From positions 3,025,353-3,089,352 of the forward strand of contig CM069442.1 in NCBI GenBank assembly GCA_035610835.1: a stretch of 64,000 nucleotides of DNA, in the 5' to 3' direction. Below the pieces are notes generated by a model. It had not been told where the DNA came from. It did not search any database and saw only the letters and a list, made by a program, of their open reading frames with translations. The position numbers and the translations under genes were made by a program. This document shows, one piece after another, positions 48,701 through 58,130 of this stretch. Position 1 is the first letter of the stretch, and each line of letters starts with the position of its first letter. This stretch comes from Ophiura sarsii. Its lineage: Eukaryota; Echinodermata; Ophiuroidea; Amphilepidida; Ophiuridae.

Positions 48701-51700
48701 TATAGCCTCGTGCTTGTATAATATCGTTCAATATCAGCACAGTCCAGGATATGACGTATTTCATAACAAAAATTCACATTGCGTATGTATCCAAATCGAT
48801 TTTCGAAACATTTCTTTCTACACATCTAAGTAAATATGGTTCACAGTATTCTCGCGATTTTTGAGTGATAACCATACCTTAACGAAAAAGTAGTTAGCTT
48901 TTTAACATTACACACAAAAAACGGAATGCATAACAATGACAACAGTGCCCGCAGATACGAGGCTAGTGATGCCGTGCGTCACAAGAACCTCGATATACAT
49001 CGCGGTTAAAAAGTGTGTACTAAATTTTGACCTCAGATGATTTTTGACTTTGGTATGTGACCTTTGACCTCATTAACATATGAAGGTGTCCATGTTGCAT
49101 CTATGCCAGAGGTTTTGTTGCAATTGGTCATTGTATGGAAAAGAAATGGACAATACAAAAAGTGTGTACTAAATTTTACATCTTGACCTCAGATGACCTT
49201 TGACCTTGGTATGTGACCTTTGACCTCATTAACATATGAAGGTTTCCATGTTGCATCTATGACCAAAGTTTGGTTGCAATTGGTCATTGTATGGAAAAGA
49301 AATGGACAATACAAAATTGTGTACTGAATTTTACATCTTGACCTCAGATGACCTTTGACCTTGGTATGTGACCTATGACCTCATTAACATATGAAGGTTT
49401 CCATGTTGCATCTATGACCGAAGTTCGATTGCAATTGGTTACTGTATGGAGAAGAAATGGACAAAACAAAAAGTGTATACCAAATTGTTGACAGACACAG
49501 ACACCCCCACGTGTAGACGGTGCGAACCGTGGAGGTGCGAACCGTGGAGGTTGTATACACACATACCAACCGGGGAGTTCATGAGTTTTTAACCGACTAA
49601 CTGTGGAGGTGTTGAAAACACAAAAAAGAGGTATACTATACCCCCCTCTACTGGTCAAAGAGGCTGTTTTTGGACTCCTTTTCAATTGGGGAGCTCCCCA
49701 GTCAGACGGGACCTCCACAGTTAGCCGGTGTGTATTCATTTTACCTCCACAGTTGTTGGTAAAAGACAGAAACAGACACCACAAACAGACAACACACACG
49801 AAGGATGCTGCCATAAGGTCTCTTCCTACGGACGACCTAAAAATCATCGCGGCCTGCATTTTATAACCAATCTTTACAAAAAACCTACATTATTGTTCAT
49901 TCATTTGACTTACTGTGGTGCACACATAAAGATCTTTATTCATGTCATGCCCCTATGTGTGACGTGCATGTCTGCATGGGTATGCAGTGCCTCACACAAC
50001 CTACAAAGATCAAACAGGATTGATCAATTGTGAGTTATTTTATATAATAGCAGATGCAAAAGATGGCAAATGTGGAAAACAAGGTAAACACTTTTGTAAT
50101 AATAAATATATGGATAAAACGGAATACAATGGATAAAAACTAGTCATTTAAAGAATGACAAAGAATGCGTTGTTCTTAGACCCTATGTGTGTTTTTGTCT
50201 GACATCGAAAGATTTGGAGGGAAACACATCTCTGCCGGGATAATCATCATACCAATTAAATGGTGGGTTTTTGATGTTAGATAAGGCAACCGTGTACTAT
50301 AGCCCCGACCGTGTAACTTTTTTTTTTAAATTAAAAATAATCAATAAAAAGAACAAGGCGGTTCTCAAACGGCACGTCTCGCCTGCTTGCGTCTGATGAC
50401 ATGTAATGAGTAGATCAGTATTTTTAGCAGCAGTAGAGGTTTGAGAGGATGTTATCATTCAAAAGTAAAAGAAAGTTGGTTCTCAAACCACAAATCTGAC
50501 CAGGCTCACTTTTTTAATAATGCTGCTGAGTGTGTGTGTAGGGGGGGGGGGGGGGGGGGAGGGCAGGGGAGGAGGGTGCTGCACCTCCTCCACACCTTCT
50601 CAGCAATCCAGGCATGACAATTAATTTGCATGAAAAAACACCTGAAAAGTATGTGAAGTCAGGCTGGCTCTGAAGGCCAAAAGCAGGCCGACAATAAAAG
50701 AAAGTGTGGAAATCTGGAAATTAAAATAGCCTGAATTTCCTTCCATGCCTGTTTATCTGTATTTTCTATCCAATGGTTCCTTCAGAAGAAAAAATATTCC
50801 CGTACCTCACAACTATCGTCTGTTATTAGGCCGTCCCACAGAGTCATAAACTGTGCTTTCATCATGGCCGTGGCTTCATGGTCATGGCTGGCACGTGATC
50901 GCAGGAAAGAATCTATCTCGTCTACGAATATGATCACGGGTTGCAGTTTTCTGGCCTGTTGCAAATAATGTAAACAAAGACAAAAGTGGAAATGAATTAC
51001 AGACAAAATGGTTTGGCTTATAAAATGAAAAACTAAATCCTTCAAAGTATTACCCCATTTTGATAGCACCTGGTATCATCTCACATTGTAACGCCAGTAT
51101 ATAGAGGGACACTCAGGTTACATAAACTAAATTCATTTTCCCTCTAGCCTATCTACTCAAAAATAGTTTGGACATTTTTTGACATATTTCATATTGTGTT
51201 ACATATTGAGGGAAAGCTGATTTGTTCTTCTTTTCAACGATATCCCATTTGTAGCAATAACATGTTTAGGTGCTCAGTCACATGCTTGAGAATGTGGGGG
51301 GGGGGGGTCTCAATCAAAATGTGCTAAATTCACCACTACTGTGGCTCAAAAGAACAACACTGTCGTCTGTTAAACGAAGTGTTACATTGACAAATCACTT
51401 TTGAGCACAAAATACACCTAGCAACAAAAGTCCCTGACCAGGTGCTTTGAGGTTGGCTTATTCAAAATAGATAATCGGTACCAAAAATCTGAGATACACA
51501 TTAAATGAGCAAATTTCTTCTCTGCAGTTTGATACCTCATTCAACAAAATCGAATGGATACTTTTTAAGTTATGGCGGTTTCAATGACAACAGCAAAGTT
51601 GCACTAGGTATAGGAAATCAATGATTTGTGTGTGATTACGCACTGTTGGTGTGTGTGTAAAGATAGCAAAGACTTTCATTCTTCACAGCTCACTCCAGAC

Positions 51701-53675
51701 CCATTCATCCAGATAGCAGAGTTATGACAGTAATCACACACAAATCAATGATTTCCTATACCTAGTGCAACTTTGCTGTTGTTATGCGCGGTCATTGAAA
51801 TCGCCATAACTTTAAAAGTGTCCATTCAATTTTGTTAAATGAGGTATCAAACTGCGGAGAAGAAATTTGCTCATTTAATGTATATTTAAGATTTTTGGTA
51901 CCGATTATCTATTTTGAATTAGCCAACCTCAAAGCACCTGGTCAGGGACTTTTGTTGCTAGGTGTAGTAATGACTCAGATAGATACCTCCCCATATCATC
52001 AAGCATGCCTGCTAAGCACTGAAAAAAGCGATTGGTAAACACTTAATATCATTGGAAAGATGAACACCATCAGCTTTCCATTGATGCGCACAACACTATG
52101 AACATTTAACAAAATATACCAAATATAGGTGATTGAAAGACATGCCTTAATTTTTGTGTGGGTTTACATCGCAGCAGCTTACCAAAGAGAAGACGGCTGA
52201 AGCTAACTTCTGAGATTCCCCGTACCATTTATCCGTCAAACTCGATGCTTGCAGATTGATAAACCTACACCCGGCATCTTTAGCAATTGCCTTGGCGATC
52301 ATGGTCTTTCCACATCCTGGTGGGCCGTATAATAAAACTCCTGCAACATGGGGATAATAAGCTATGTTGGTATGGTTCAATTGAAATATGGTATGCCTGC
52401 CAATATGCATAGCCGTTGAGCAATTTTACAGACAGATCGGTGACGACATGTGAAAATGAATACACTGTCACCACTGTGCGCGGTGATAATTCACAAACTG
52501 ATGAGCTGTAGCTGACATTGGGAGGAGAGTTATCACATTTGTAATGGGTATATGCTGCTTGAGCGCTTTCTTGACCTATTTTCCTAGATTTTACCATTTT
52601 CATGCATTGGAAATTGCATATTCATTGGACATTTTGCAAGATGGCAGCCCATGTGTTTATGGCAGCCCATGTGTTTATGGCAGCCCGTGTGTTTATGGCA
52701 GCCCATGTGTGTATGGCAGCCCATTATTACCTTTTGGTGGCTGCATCAATGAGGATCCGGTAAACAGATGTCTTTTCTTCAAAGGCAGCAGGATAGTTTC
52801 TTTGATCTCTTGACACAGATTTTCCAGACCCCCGATATCTGCCCAGCCGACCGACAAAGTACCCGGATCTATCAGCTGTGCTGCTATGGACATCTCGTAG
52901 TCCGAGAGACGTATACCCGTCACGCCTATGCTAGACATCAGTTGTTGTGCCTGTATTACAACAGAAAAAAAGAATATCTTAGCAATAAAAAAAGTTTTCA
53001 GACCACCAATATTGAAACATCCATGGGAGCTATCATTTGAATGGACATTGCATAGTCTGTAAGATTATCAAGCTAAGGCCAAACAAACATGTTGTGTTGC
53101 TCTCAGCGACCAACCCTAAAATAAAAGTTTGCTTGAATAAAGTTTTAAAACTATTATCACGCTAGAAACATTACTAAAATTGACATTTTGCCTTGAAATG
53201 AACAACTATAGTCAGTGATATTTTCCAGCAAAAAACCCAAACCGAACGACCGACCTGACCTCAAGATTTGTGGCACTCGAGGCCAACACAACATTTTGTT
53301 TACCTATGCTAGACAAAAAAGCACAAATTCCTGCTTTATCCAGAAAGCTTGATGGCCTATACAAGATGTAAACATTTGAAAGAAAGCAAAACAAAAAGAA
53401 GACAGAAGGAAGAAAAATGTATAGAAACAAATTTACATCCAAACTTCAAACAATAAATTTGGATACAATACCTGTTGTTTCGCTTCTTGTTTCTGCTTCC
53501 GTGTCGGATCCATGGCATTGACGATCCATTTCACGCCGTAGTACGTTGTCACGCTCAAGAGAGTTAGTCTGAAGATGATCCCGAATATGTCACTCCTCGT
53601 CAAATTAAAACGAAACCGCCCCACTTGTTCTCCCGCTGCCCCTACTGCAGAGACTGTTGCTGTTTTAATCACCAT
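36650..53675 (-). CDS. ATAD1: ATAD1 (Msp1) AAA-ATPase, eight coding exons
   Basis: ATAD1/Msp1 is a membrane-anchored AAA-ATPase of the mitochondrial outer membrane and peroxisomes that extracts mislocalised tail-anchored proteins. The reassembled product is 378 residues, against 361 in human. It has an N-terminal membrane segment ([19 protein letters not shown]), the DPTRKQK linker, the LSDYEMSIA motif, Walker A GPPGCGKT, pore loop KWYGESQK, Walker B IIFVDEID, sensor 1 MGATNRP, the arginine pair in AILRRMP, and sensor 2 [10 protein letters not shown]. Exons, 5' to 3' on the minus strand: 53675-53472, 52950-52731, 52340-52183, 50955-50806, 39065-38976, 38366-38316, 37523-37387, 36776-36650. 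All introns have GT/AG ends and all phases agree, so the gene looks intact. The sequence before the ATG (ctttttgtag) suggests an upstream non-coding exon. Confidence 0.95.
37031..37104 (-). pseudogene. degenerate tRNA-like sequence in the last ATAD1 intron
   Basis: The minus strand has a B box GGTTCGAATACC and acceptor ends GACT/AGTC, but T-stem and anticodon pairing are poor. Probably a tRNA relic or SINE. Confidence 0.3.
37387..37523 (-). CDS. ATAD1: ATAD1 coding exon 7 (sensor 2)
   Basis: Acceptor tctcttctag, donor GAAGG|gtaagc. 45 codons plus two bases; [18 protein letters not shown]. Confidence 0.9.
37524..38315 (-). other. ATAD1: ATAD1 intron 6
   Basis: No repeat or gene seen apart from a diverged AT-rich body. 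Intron 5 (38367-38975) is likewise plain. Confidence 0.5.
38316..38366 (-). CDS. ATAD1: ATAD1 coding exon 6
   Basis: Small exon of 17 codons ([17 protein letters not shown]) between ttgttttatag and gtaagt. It corresponds to the human QREAILKLILKNEN segment. Confidence 0.85.
38976..39065 (-). CDS. ATAD1: ATAD1 coding exon 5 (sensor 1)
   Basis: Acceptor acttcctag, donor ACCA|gtgagt. 30 codons: [20 protein letters not shown] and on to HVKIP. Confidence 0.9.
39066..39960 (-). other. ATAD1: ATAD1 intron 4, 3' end
   Basis: The phrases gcccgatcgggcaagtacaa (39189) and its inverted relative near 39838 (cttgcccgatcgggcaattg) bracket about 650 bp: a probable inverted-repeat element of roughly 39190-39860. 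Otherwise nothing. Confidence 0.45.
39961..40091 (+). repeat. left part of a 155-bp DR1 repeat unit, interrupted by L2
   Basis: Contains TGACCTTTGACCT at 39996-40008 and 40016-40028, then attaacatatgaaggtttcc and ggttgcaattggtcatt. At that point the L2 3' end begins. Same unit as the array at 49005-49480. Confidence 0.85.
40209..43475 (-). CDS. L2-type ORF: 2A-like leader, endonuclease, reverse transcriptase
   Basis: The frame is open from 43580 (1123 codons), but the first 35 codons lie wholly or partly in flanking repeat DNA. I prefer the Met at 43475 (1088 residues). Positions in the longer frame: 2A-like [15 protein letters not shown] (47-61); basic region 107-120; APE-type endonuclease from about 165 with NARS (170), TESW (196), RGGGVAV, YRP, GDFN (314-317), LDLII and TDH (377-379); reverse transcriptase with NYRPVSN (677), LDLSAAFDT (748), [10 protein letters not shown] (805) and YADD (838-841); C-terminal HWLPIRYRI and PKLWNSLP motifs. 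It nicks target DNA and primes cDNA synthesis there. No stop or frameshift is visible, so it could be recently active. The 2A-like motif departs from DxExNPGP at the Glu position. Confidence 0.92.
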   Translation of the reverse strand: MINVNYTSTYPLLLLLSNDINPNPGPTSSPLVQYTREQLLYFESANISISQQLHDTINDLITPYIRKPAHRGSKGIKRRNRRKPRDKCEITGPLDHALKSIPSIRKVPASIPRPASVRNHDYNTDAASVNFSVLNARSLCNKTHVICDYIVDNDLDVFAITESWLSDSNKHKKAIGELTLPGYDLFHVPRPNRRGGGVAVIHKQTITRSTSSQFKYLSFESLCCDLTFPGTCSSFKLIVIYRPTYSKKHRVTASVFIQEFSDFLSTLLSTTKNKLLIVGDFNFHFEDTNDNDTSRLKELLDICNFDQYVDSPTHIKGHILDLIIARASDNLINSVNVDCLMTDHVSILCKLNLKKPHPLKRQISYRKLKEIDVERFTLDIETSCADIDSSTELNEIVHKYNSTLRYVLDNHAPLKSRTITIRPSNPWYSPEIDVAKKLRKRLERKWRKSKLEVDREIFITQRQHVYNMIYDAKATYYRGKISNCADQKELFKIVESLLFQKGKPKLPSHNSKEQLAHKFNNFFVSKITKIRNDLDSESTATDNLNSSTILDNVHDLTTHLNGFSPASEEEVCKIIRASPSKSCDSDPIPTWLLKKHLHQLAPLITRIVNLSLESAVFPSCFKTALVTPLLKKPSLDSEILKNYRPVSNLAFISKIIEKVVSSRIAHHLASNNLYECLQSAYRKHHGTETALLRVQNDILCNMEKKRGTFLVLLDLSAAFDTIDHSILLSRLSSFGVRDSALEWIRSYLTDRTQAVNINGCLSSFTPLLFGVPQGSVLGPQFFTIYSSPIANIARKHGLEVHMYADDTQLYLSFDLDSACDEIASRSRIESCIKDIKSWMTANKLKLNDDKTELLIITSKYHQSKPSTDFLQIASSNIKASTSARNLGIIFDNTLSMDNHIKNVCKSTYFQIRNINEIRQVLDDDTAATLVHALVTSRLDNGNALLYGITERNLNKLQRAQNAAARMLTRTRKFDHISPVLERLHWLPIRYRIHFKLLLLTWKALHDMAPSYISDLLNPHIPSRRLRSSDKQFLSVPRTHSSYGDRAFYACAPKLWNSLPSDLRFCDSLDGFKKTLKTHLFKIAYDLTD
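43398..43445 (-). other. 2A-like sequence at the L2 ORF N-terminus
   Basis: Encodes [17 protein letters not shown]. The 2A family causes ribosomes to skip a peptide bond between Gly and Pro of NPGP. Here the consensus Glu is Asn, so activity is uncertain. Confidence 0.75.
43610..46340. repeat. ~346-bp AT-rich satellite, about 7-8 units
   Basis: The phrase catgtataaccatcctag or a variant recurs at about 44127, 44471, 44811, 45002, 45348, 45694 and 46042. The spacing is close to 346 bp except for one unit shortened to about 190. Each unit has atatgcaaattagctaatta and, about 155 bp away, atatgcaaatgagctcatta. It lies in ATAD1 intron 4 next to the L2 element. Confidence 0.9.
46341..49004 (-). 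other. ATAD1: ATAD1 intron 4, central part
   Basis: Contains a C/T-rich degenerate repeat (separate entry). From 47400 to 49000 no gene or repeat is recognised, apart from the palindrome ggcggccggccgcc at 48242. Confidence 0.5.
46640..47400 (+). repeat. degenerate tandem repeat alternating CCCCTCCC blocks and tttttagatca blocks
   Basis: Blocks of cccctcccct and gagacaatctt/gagaccatctt are followed by aacaaagtaagttcagttct-like text and gtgttttagatca...taaatgtata. I see about five irregular units of 110-190 bp. Confidence 0.6.
49005..49480 (+). repeat. 155-bp tandem repeat carrying DR1 nuclear-receptor-like sites, three copies
   Basis: The anchor ggtatgtgacc occurs at about 49052, 49208 and 49363. 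Each unit contains paired TGACCTTTGACCT sites (perfect in the middle unit, with one or more changes in the others), attaacatatgaaggt, and gtatggaaaagaaatggaca. The isolated copy at 39961 is interrupted by L2. Confidence 0.92.
49520..49760. repeat. cluster of CTGTGGAGGT / ACCTCCACAG inverted motifs
   Basis: aaccgtggaggt occurs twice at 49527-49551, ctaactgtggaggt at 49597-49610, and the inverse acctccacagttag at 49711-49724, then acctccacagtt at 49742. A 14-bp perfect stem with a 100-base loop is possible. Open frames across this region on both strands are not convincing. Confidence 0.6.
49761..50805 (-). other. ATAD1: ATAD1 intron 4, 5' end
   Basis: Poly-G at 50540-50558 followed by purine-rich sequence. 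The phrase gcacctcctccacacc at 50581. No gene recognised. Confidence 0.45.
50806..50955 (-). CDS. ATAD1: ATAD1 coding exon 4 (Walker B)
   Basis: Acceptor ttgcaacag, donor GTGAG|gtacgg. 50 codons including [12 protein letters not shown] and [18 protein letters not shown]. Confidence 0.92.
51415..51964. mobile_element. 550-bp mariner-like fold-back element in ATAD1 intron 3
   Basis: Ends CACCTAGCAACAAAAGTCCC, inverted at the right, with TA on both sides (51413-51414, 51965-51966). Arms of about 240 bp, including tgcactaggtataggaaatc near the centre. Confidence 0.88.
52183..52340 (-). CDS. ATAD1: ATAD1 coding exon 3 (Walker A)
   Basis: Acceptor ccatgttgcag, donor TTTG|gtaagc. Encodes [13 protein letters not shown] and the pore-loop region [17 protein letters not shown]; ends in phase 0. 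Confidence 0.92.
52641..52724 (+). repeat. 18-bp minisatellite beside the ATAD1 exon 2 donor
   Basis: atggcagcccatgtgttt, about 4.7 copies with single changes. On the ATAD1 strand it starts within seven bases of the splice donor of exon 2. Confidence 0.92.
52731..52950 (-). CDS. ATAD1: ATAD1 coding exon 2
   Basis: Acceptor tgtaatacag, donor AAAAG|gtaata. 73 codons plus one base: [10 protein letters not shown]...[10 protein letters not shown]...QPPK. An 18-bp minisatellite starts a few bases inside the following intron. Confidence 0.9.
53075..53305. mobile_element. inverted-repeat element in ATAD1 intron 1
   Basis: Left aggccaaacaaacatgttgtg, right inverted aggtaaacaaaatgttgtg, with gaccgacctgacc inside. 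Reminiscent of the elements at 17717 and 24925. Arms are short and diverged. Confidence 0.5.
53472..53675 (-). CDS. ATAD1: ATAD1 coding exon 1
   Basis: 68 codons from ATG 53675-53673 to the donor CAACAG|gtattg. It encodes the membrane anchor and [14 protein letters not shown] possible acceptor tttttgtag lies about 20 bases before the ATG. Confidence 0.9.
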
Positions 53676-54479
53676 GGTTTATTTTTTATCCTACAAAAAG
53701 AATGGTAATGAAAAATGTTGAAGACTTAATTTTAACTTAACTCTAGTTGCAATAATAACTATCGTTGAATAGTGAAAAGGCCTTTCCTGGCTGATGAGAG
53801 AGGCTTGGGGCTGTATGAGAAAGAACATCAATATCATTAGTGTTTATGTTCTTTTTTAAAGACTTATTTTGGACTGATGATATTGGAGAACTGGCCCTAC
53901 ATGTGCACTAGACTTGCCCCCCAAGTCTATCTTGTTAATGATCTCCATCTGTTTCTAAGGTTTAATTTCTAGTACCGTATCAATATCATCCCTCTTTTTC
54001 CCAATGACTACCAAAAGGTAACACCTAATAGGCGCCCATCTTTTTAGCCACTGTAGCACAATATAAAGCATGAAAGTAGAGTCCGAAGGTTCTGGCATCA
54101 ATAACAAATTGTGTCATTTTTTCTCTGTAAAAATTGTCTTTTTATCGATTTAAAAGAAAAATGTTATTGTAAAAATCATTATCATGCAATCTGATATTTC
54201 AACAAATATTTTCACAACGATTCACAATTACAAAAGTGAAATAGATGTCCTTAAAAGGGACACGAAGTAGCGTTGAAGATTTAAAAAAAAAAACCCGTCA
54301 GAATTCAAGATGAACATTTAAAAACTACCATTATTGTTGTTTCTATTCACAAATACACAGCAAAACTTGATTAAAACAATACCATCGCTATTTATTGAAA
54401 CTTTTCTTAAACCGCTCTCTATGTAAATATGGTTCACGTTATGTATCACGCATACTGCAGGGAGACACTGTCTACGGTA

Positions 54480-54510
54480 AAATGCTGATCACGACTCGAT
54501 CAGCATTTTG
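54480..54510. other. perfect 12-bp hairpin
   Basis: aaaatgctgatc, loop acgactc, then gatcagcatttt. Confidence 0.8.
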
Positions 54511-54737
54511 GAATCGACGTTTTGTTGTAGGGTGTATCAGAATGAACTTTACCGATGCAATATTATTACGGTATGAATTCGATCGATATTGTTTAAACCG
54601 GTTTCCCATATATCTTGCGCGCTAACGCCCAGCTTACATAAGAATTTTAGATTTTGAAAATCAGACATTTCTGATGGAAAATACTAGAAATAGGCAAACT
54701 AGAAACGAAAATCGCCGACGTCCGAACATATGCTTTC

Positions 54738-54787
54738 ATTTCATAGCTCTCATACTGAGTCGTATCACGACGTATGAGAGCTATGAA
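54738..54787. other. perfect 17-bp hairpin
   Basis: tttcatagctctcatac and its exact inverse gtatgagagctatgaaa, separated by 16 bases (tgagtcgtatcacgac). Confidence 0.85.
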
Positions 54788-55361
54788 ACAGAGCTAGGTT
54801 ACGGGACGTCTAGCAAGACATTGGATTGCCATGCCTTCATCTCCATCACACACACCGCCACACTTTAATGTTTTGAGATATGGTAAAATAACAATTTTTG
54901 AAGATACTTCCATATTTCTTCAAGCAAGTAGTTATCTTTTTTAAATATTAATGTTATTTAATATAATGGGCAAAGACTATTCGCACGGGCACCTGATAGT
55001 GATAGGCTATATGCAGGGTTTACTCTAGATAGAGTAGAGGGCGGTATACCACTGTTCGTGTAGCTAAAGGTTGAAAATTTTCCTCCAAAACTTGTATGGT
55101 TTGCCACACACATACTTACACAATTAGGTTTACATACCAGAGGGTGCTCTCCTTTCCATAATAATATTTATAATATTATTAATATCAGCACACACACAGG
55201 GGAAAGGCAAAACTCACTAAGTCTCCTAAATATCACCACAAACGAACTCACACGCACTGTTGGTGGTTGGAGCTTAGCTCTATTCTTTATTTCAAAACAA
55301 AAGACCAGCCTCTCTACAAGTCATGAATCTACAAACCAAGCATCTCCACCTGTTGCTTATT

Positions 55362-55400
55362 ATCCTGCTCAGCGGCCAAGTTGAGCTCAACCCAGGCCCT
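55362..55400 (+). other. 2A-like sequence in the PHD retrotransposon
   Basis: Encodes ILLSGQVELNPGP. It keeps the Glu and NPGP of the 2A consensus but has Gln where Asp is usual. Confidence 0.75.
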
Positions 55401-56417
55401 GATAACAACAGCTTGCAAGACCACACTAAAAGCCAATATCCATGCGGAATCTGTAAAGATGAAGTCAAAGAGGATGAAAAAGCGCTCCTATGTGACAAAT
55501 GCGAGATGTGGTATCATATAAAATGTACTGGAACCAACGAGCTTGACTACAGTGTCATGACAAAAATATCAAGTTTCTCGTGGATTTGCTGCCAATGTGG
55601 GTTCCCAAATTTTGACTCGTCACTCTTTAATACCCCATCATTTATTGACTCAAACCCCTTTTCCACACTAGAAGAACCAGATTTCAACGATGAGTTTTCA
55701 TCAGTCAACACGAAGTCAAAAACCCCACTCACATCTACACCTACTAAAGACCCAATCAACAAAAAATTCCACCCACCAAAAAACCGCAAACATGGTTTGA
55801 AAACCATGATCATAAACTGTAACGGGATCAAAAGCCAAGCCAAACAAGCTGCTTTTAGAGCCACAATAGATCAACACCAACCAGACGTCATCCTAGGATG
55901 TGAGTCCAAAATTGACAACAAAATTGCCACCTACGGCTTGTTTCCCCCATACTACACAGTGTACCGTAGGGGACAGAAATGCTAATGGAGGGGGAGTCTT
56001 TGTTGCAACTAAAGACTTATTCATCTCAAATAGTGAACCACAAATGGGTGTCGATGACGAAATAATCTGGGCCAGTATCCAGTTCAGTAATTCCAAACCT
56101 TTATTCATCGCCAGTTACTATAGGCCGCCAAACGGGTACAAACCAAATTCCCTAGATGGTGTAATAGAGTCATACGCCAAAGCCGTAAAAGGGAAGCACC
56201 GCCAACACCCTAACATCATAATTGGTGGCGACTTCAACCTTCCAGATATTAACTGGGAAAACTGGAAAATAACAAACTCAAAGACCAAAGCCATACACGA
56301 GAGATTCCTCGATTTTCTTCTAGAAAACTCTCTCTCCCAGCTAACCGATAAAATTACCAGACCAATCTCAAACAGCATACTTGACCTCATTGTGACATCA
56401 AACCAAAACCTCATTCA

Positions 56418-56803
56418 CAGGGCTGTACTTTCGCGACATCCTGCGAGAATCCAAATGGATTCTCGCAGAGGAATTTTGCGAGAATCCATGGATTCTCGCA
56501 GAATATTTTTGCGAGAATCCTTTTTACTGAATTTAAATTCCGCATTTTAAACATTTATTGTACTATTGTTAAGAACAATCATCATTTTAATTTCAACTTG
56601 AACAGTTTAGAGTCAAATACCAGTCATCTAAGGTCCTGTTTTGAACTTGGAAAAATAAAAGAAGAAAAAAAAAAAATTAAAAAAAAATTTAAAAGATTTT
56701 TTTTTTTTTTGTTGGCGAGAATCCACCTGGATTCACGCGGAAGTGATTTACGCGAATCTTCACGCGAATCGATTCGCGGATTCGCGCCGAAAGTACAGCC
56801 CTG
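56418..56803. mobile_element. 386-bp MITE with internal GCGAGAATCC palindromes
   Basis: Ends CAGGGCTGTACTTTCG, inverted at the right; 5-bp duplication ATTCA (56413-56417, 56804-56808). Near both ends it has repeated gcgagaatcc/ggattctcgc pairs; the middle is A/T homopolymer rich. Removing it restores LIHNIQVLPG in the host ORF. Confidence 0.9.
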
Positions 56804-58130
56804 ATTCATAACATCCAAGTACTGCCAGGCATTTCAGATCACTGTCTCGTCCTCTTCGACATAAACATGAAACCAAAACTACAAAGAAAACCTCGTAGGA
56901 AGGTCTACTTGTTCCATAAAGCAGACCTAAATGATTTCAAGTTGAAAGTGAATGAGTATGTGACCCAGTTCCTTGCCTCCAACCCGCTTAAACAATCAGT
57001 GGATGCAAACTGGAGAATAATAAGATTTAACCTCCTGAAGCTGGTTGATGACCACATACCTTCTAAGCTTACTAGGTCAAAACACAGCCTTCCATGGATT
57101 AATCTGGGAATCAAACGCAAAATGCGAAAAAGAGACAAAATGTTCTCCAAAGCTCGCAAGTCAAACAACACCACATACTGGAGAGCCTACCGTGTGCAGC
57201 GAAACTATGTCACTAGGCTGATTAGGAACTCACACCATGACTACATCAACAATGTCATAGGGGAAAGCCTTACTGAAAATCCAAAGTCCTTTTGGTCATA
57301 TGTTAAACTCACACGTACAGAAAACATGGGAATCCCAACTCTCAAGTCACAAAATAAAATGTGCAACACCGATTACGACAAGGCCGAAGCGCTCAACTCG
57401 CACTTCGGCAGCGTTTTCACAAAACGTGAACACACACAGGAACAACAAAAGGGCAATTCCCCCTACAATCCTATCCCACATCTAACCATTGGGGTAGAAG
57501 GTGTGGCCAAACAACTCTCACAGCTTAACCCATCCAAATCAAGTGGCCCTGATGAGCTGTCACCACGCCTACTCAAACATGTAGCTAACGAACTGGCCCC
57601 TGCCCTAACATTCTTGTTTCAACAATCATACGATACGTCTGAAGTACCAAAACAGTGGAGACAAGCTTTAGTTACCTCGATATTCAAGAGCGGTAACAAG
57701 TCTGACCCGTCCAACTACAGACCAATTTCTTTAACCTGCGTTTGCTGCAAAATCATGGAGCACATAGTCCTGAGCCACGTTGCTAAACACCTAAGCTCAA
57801 ACAACATACTAATAAATGACCAACACGGATTTAGGGAGCGACTGTCAACTGTCACTCAGCTCATAAACTCCACAAATGACTGGGCTGACACCCTAAACCG
57901 GAAAGGCCAGACTGATGCTGTCCTGCTTGATTTTAGTAAGGCTTTTGACAAAGTCTCCCACCAGCACCTTGCTGTCAAACTAAAGTATTACGGTATAAGA
58001 GAAAACACACTGGGGTGGATAAATAGCTTCCTATCTGACCGAACTCAGGCAGTATCCGTCAATGGAACTCACTCAAACTGGATTAATGTGTCTTCAGGGG
58101 TGCCCCAAGGCTCAGTCCTGGGCCCTGTCC

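Larger units (their letters stand above)
53676..55190. other. sequence between ATAD1 and the PHD retrotransposon
   Basis: Expected to contain the ATAD1 5' non-coding exon and promoter, which I cannot place. A decayed mariner-like end is near 53970-54060. Two perfect hairpins are listed separately. Confidence 0.4.

Noticed and set aside
49344..50033. Frames of up to 171 codons on both strands
   Set aside because: They read through the DR1 repeat and the CTGTGGAGGT cluster; mutual overlap and repeat content argue against coding.
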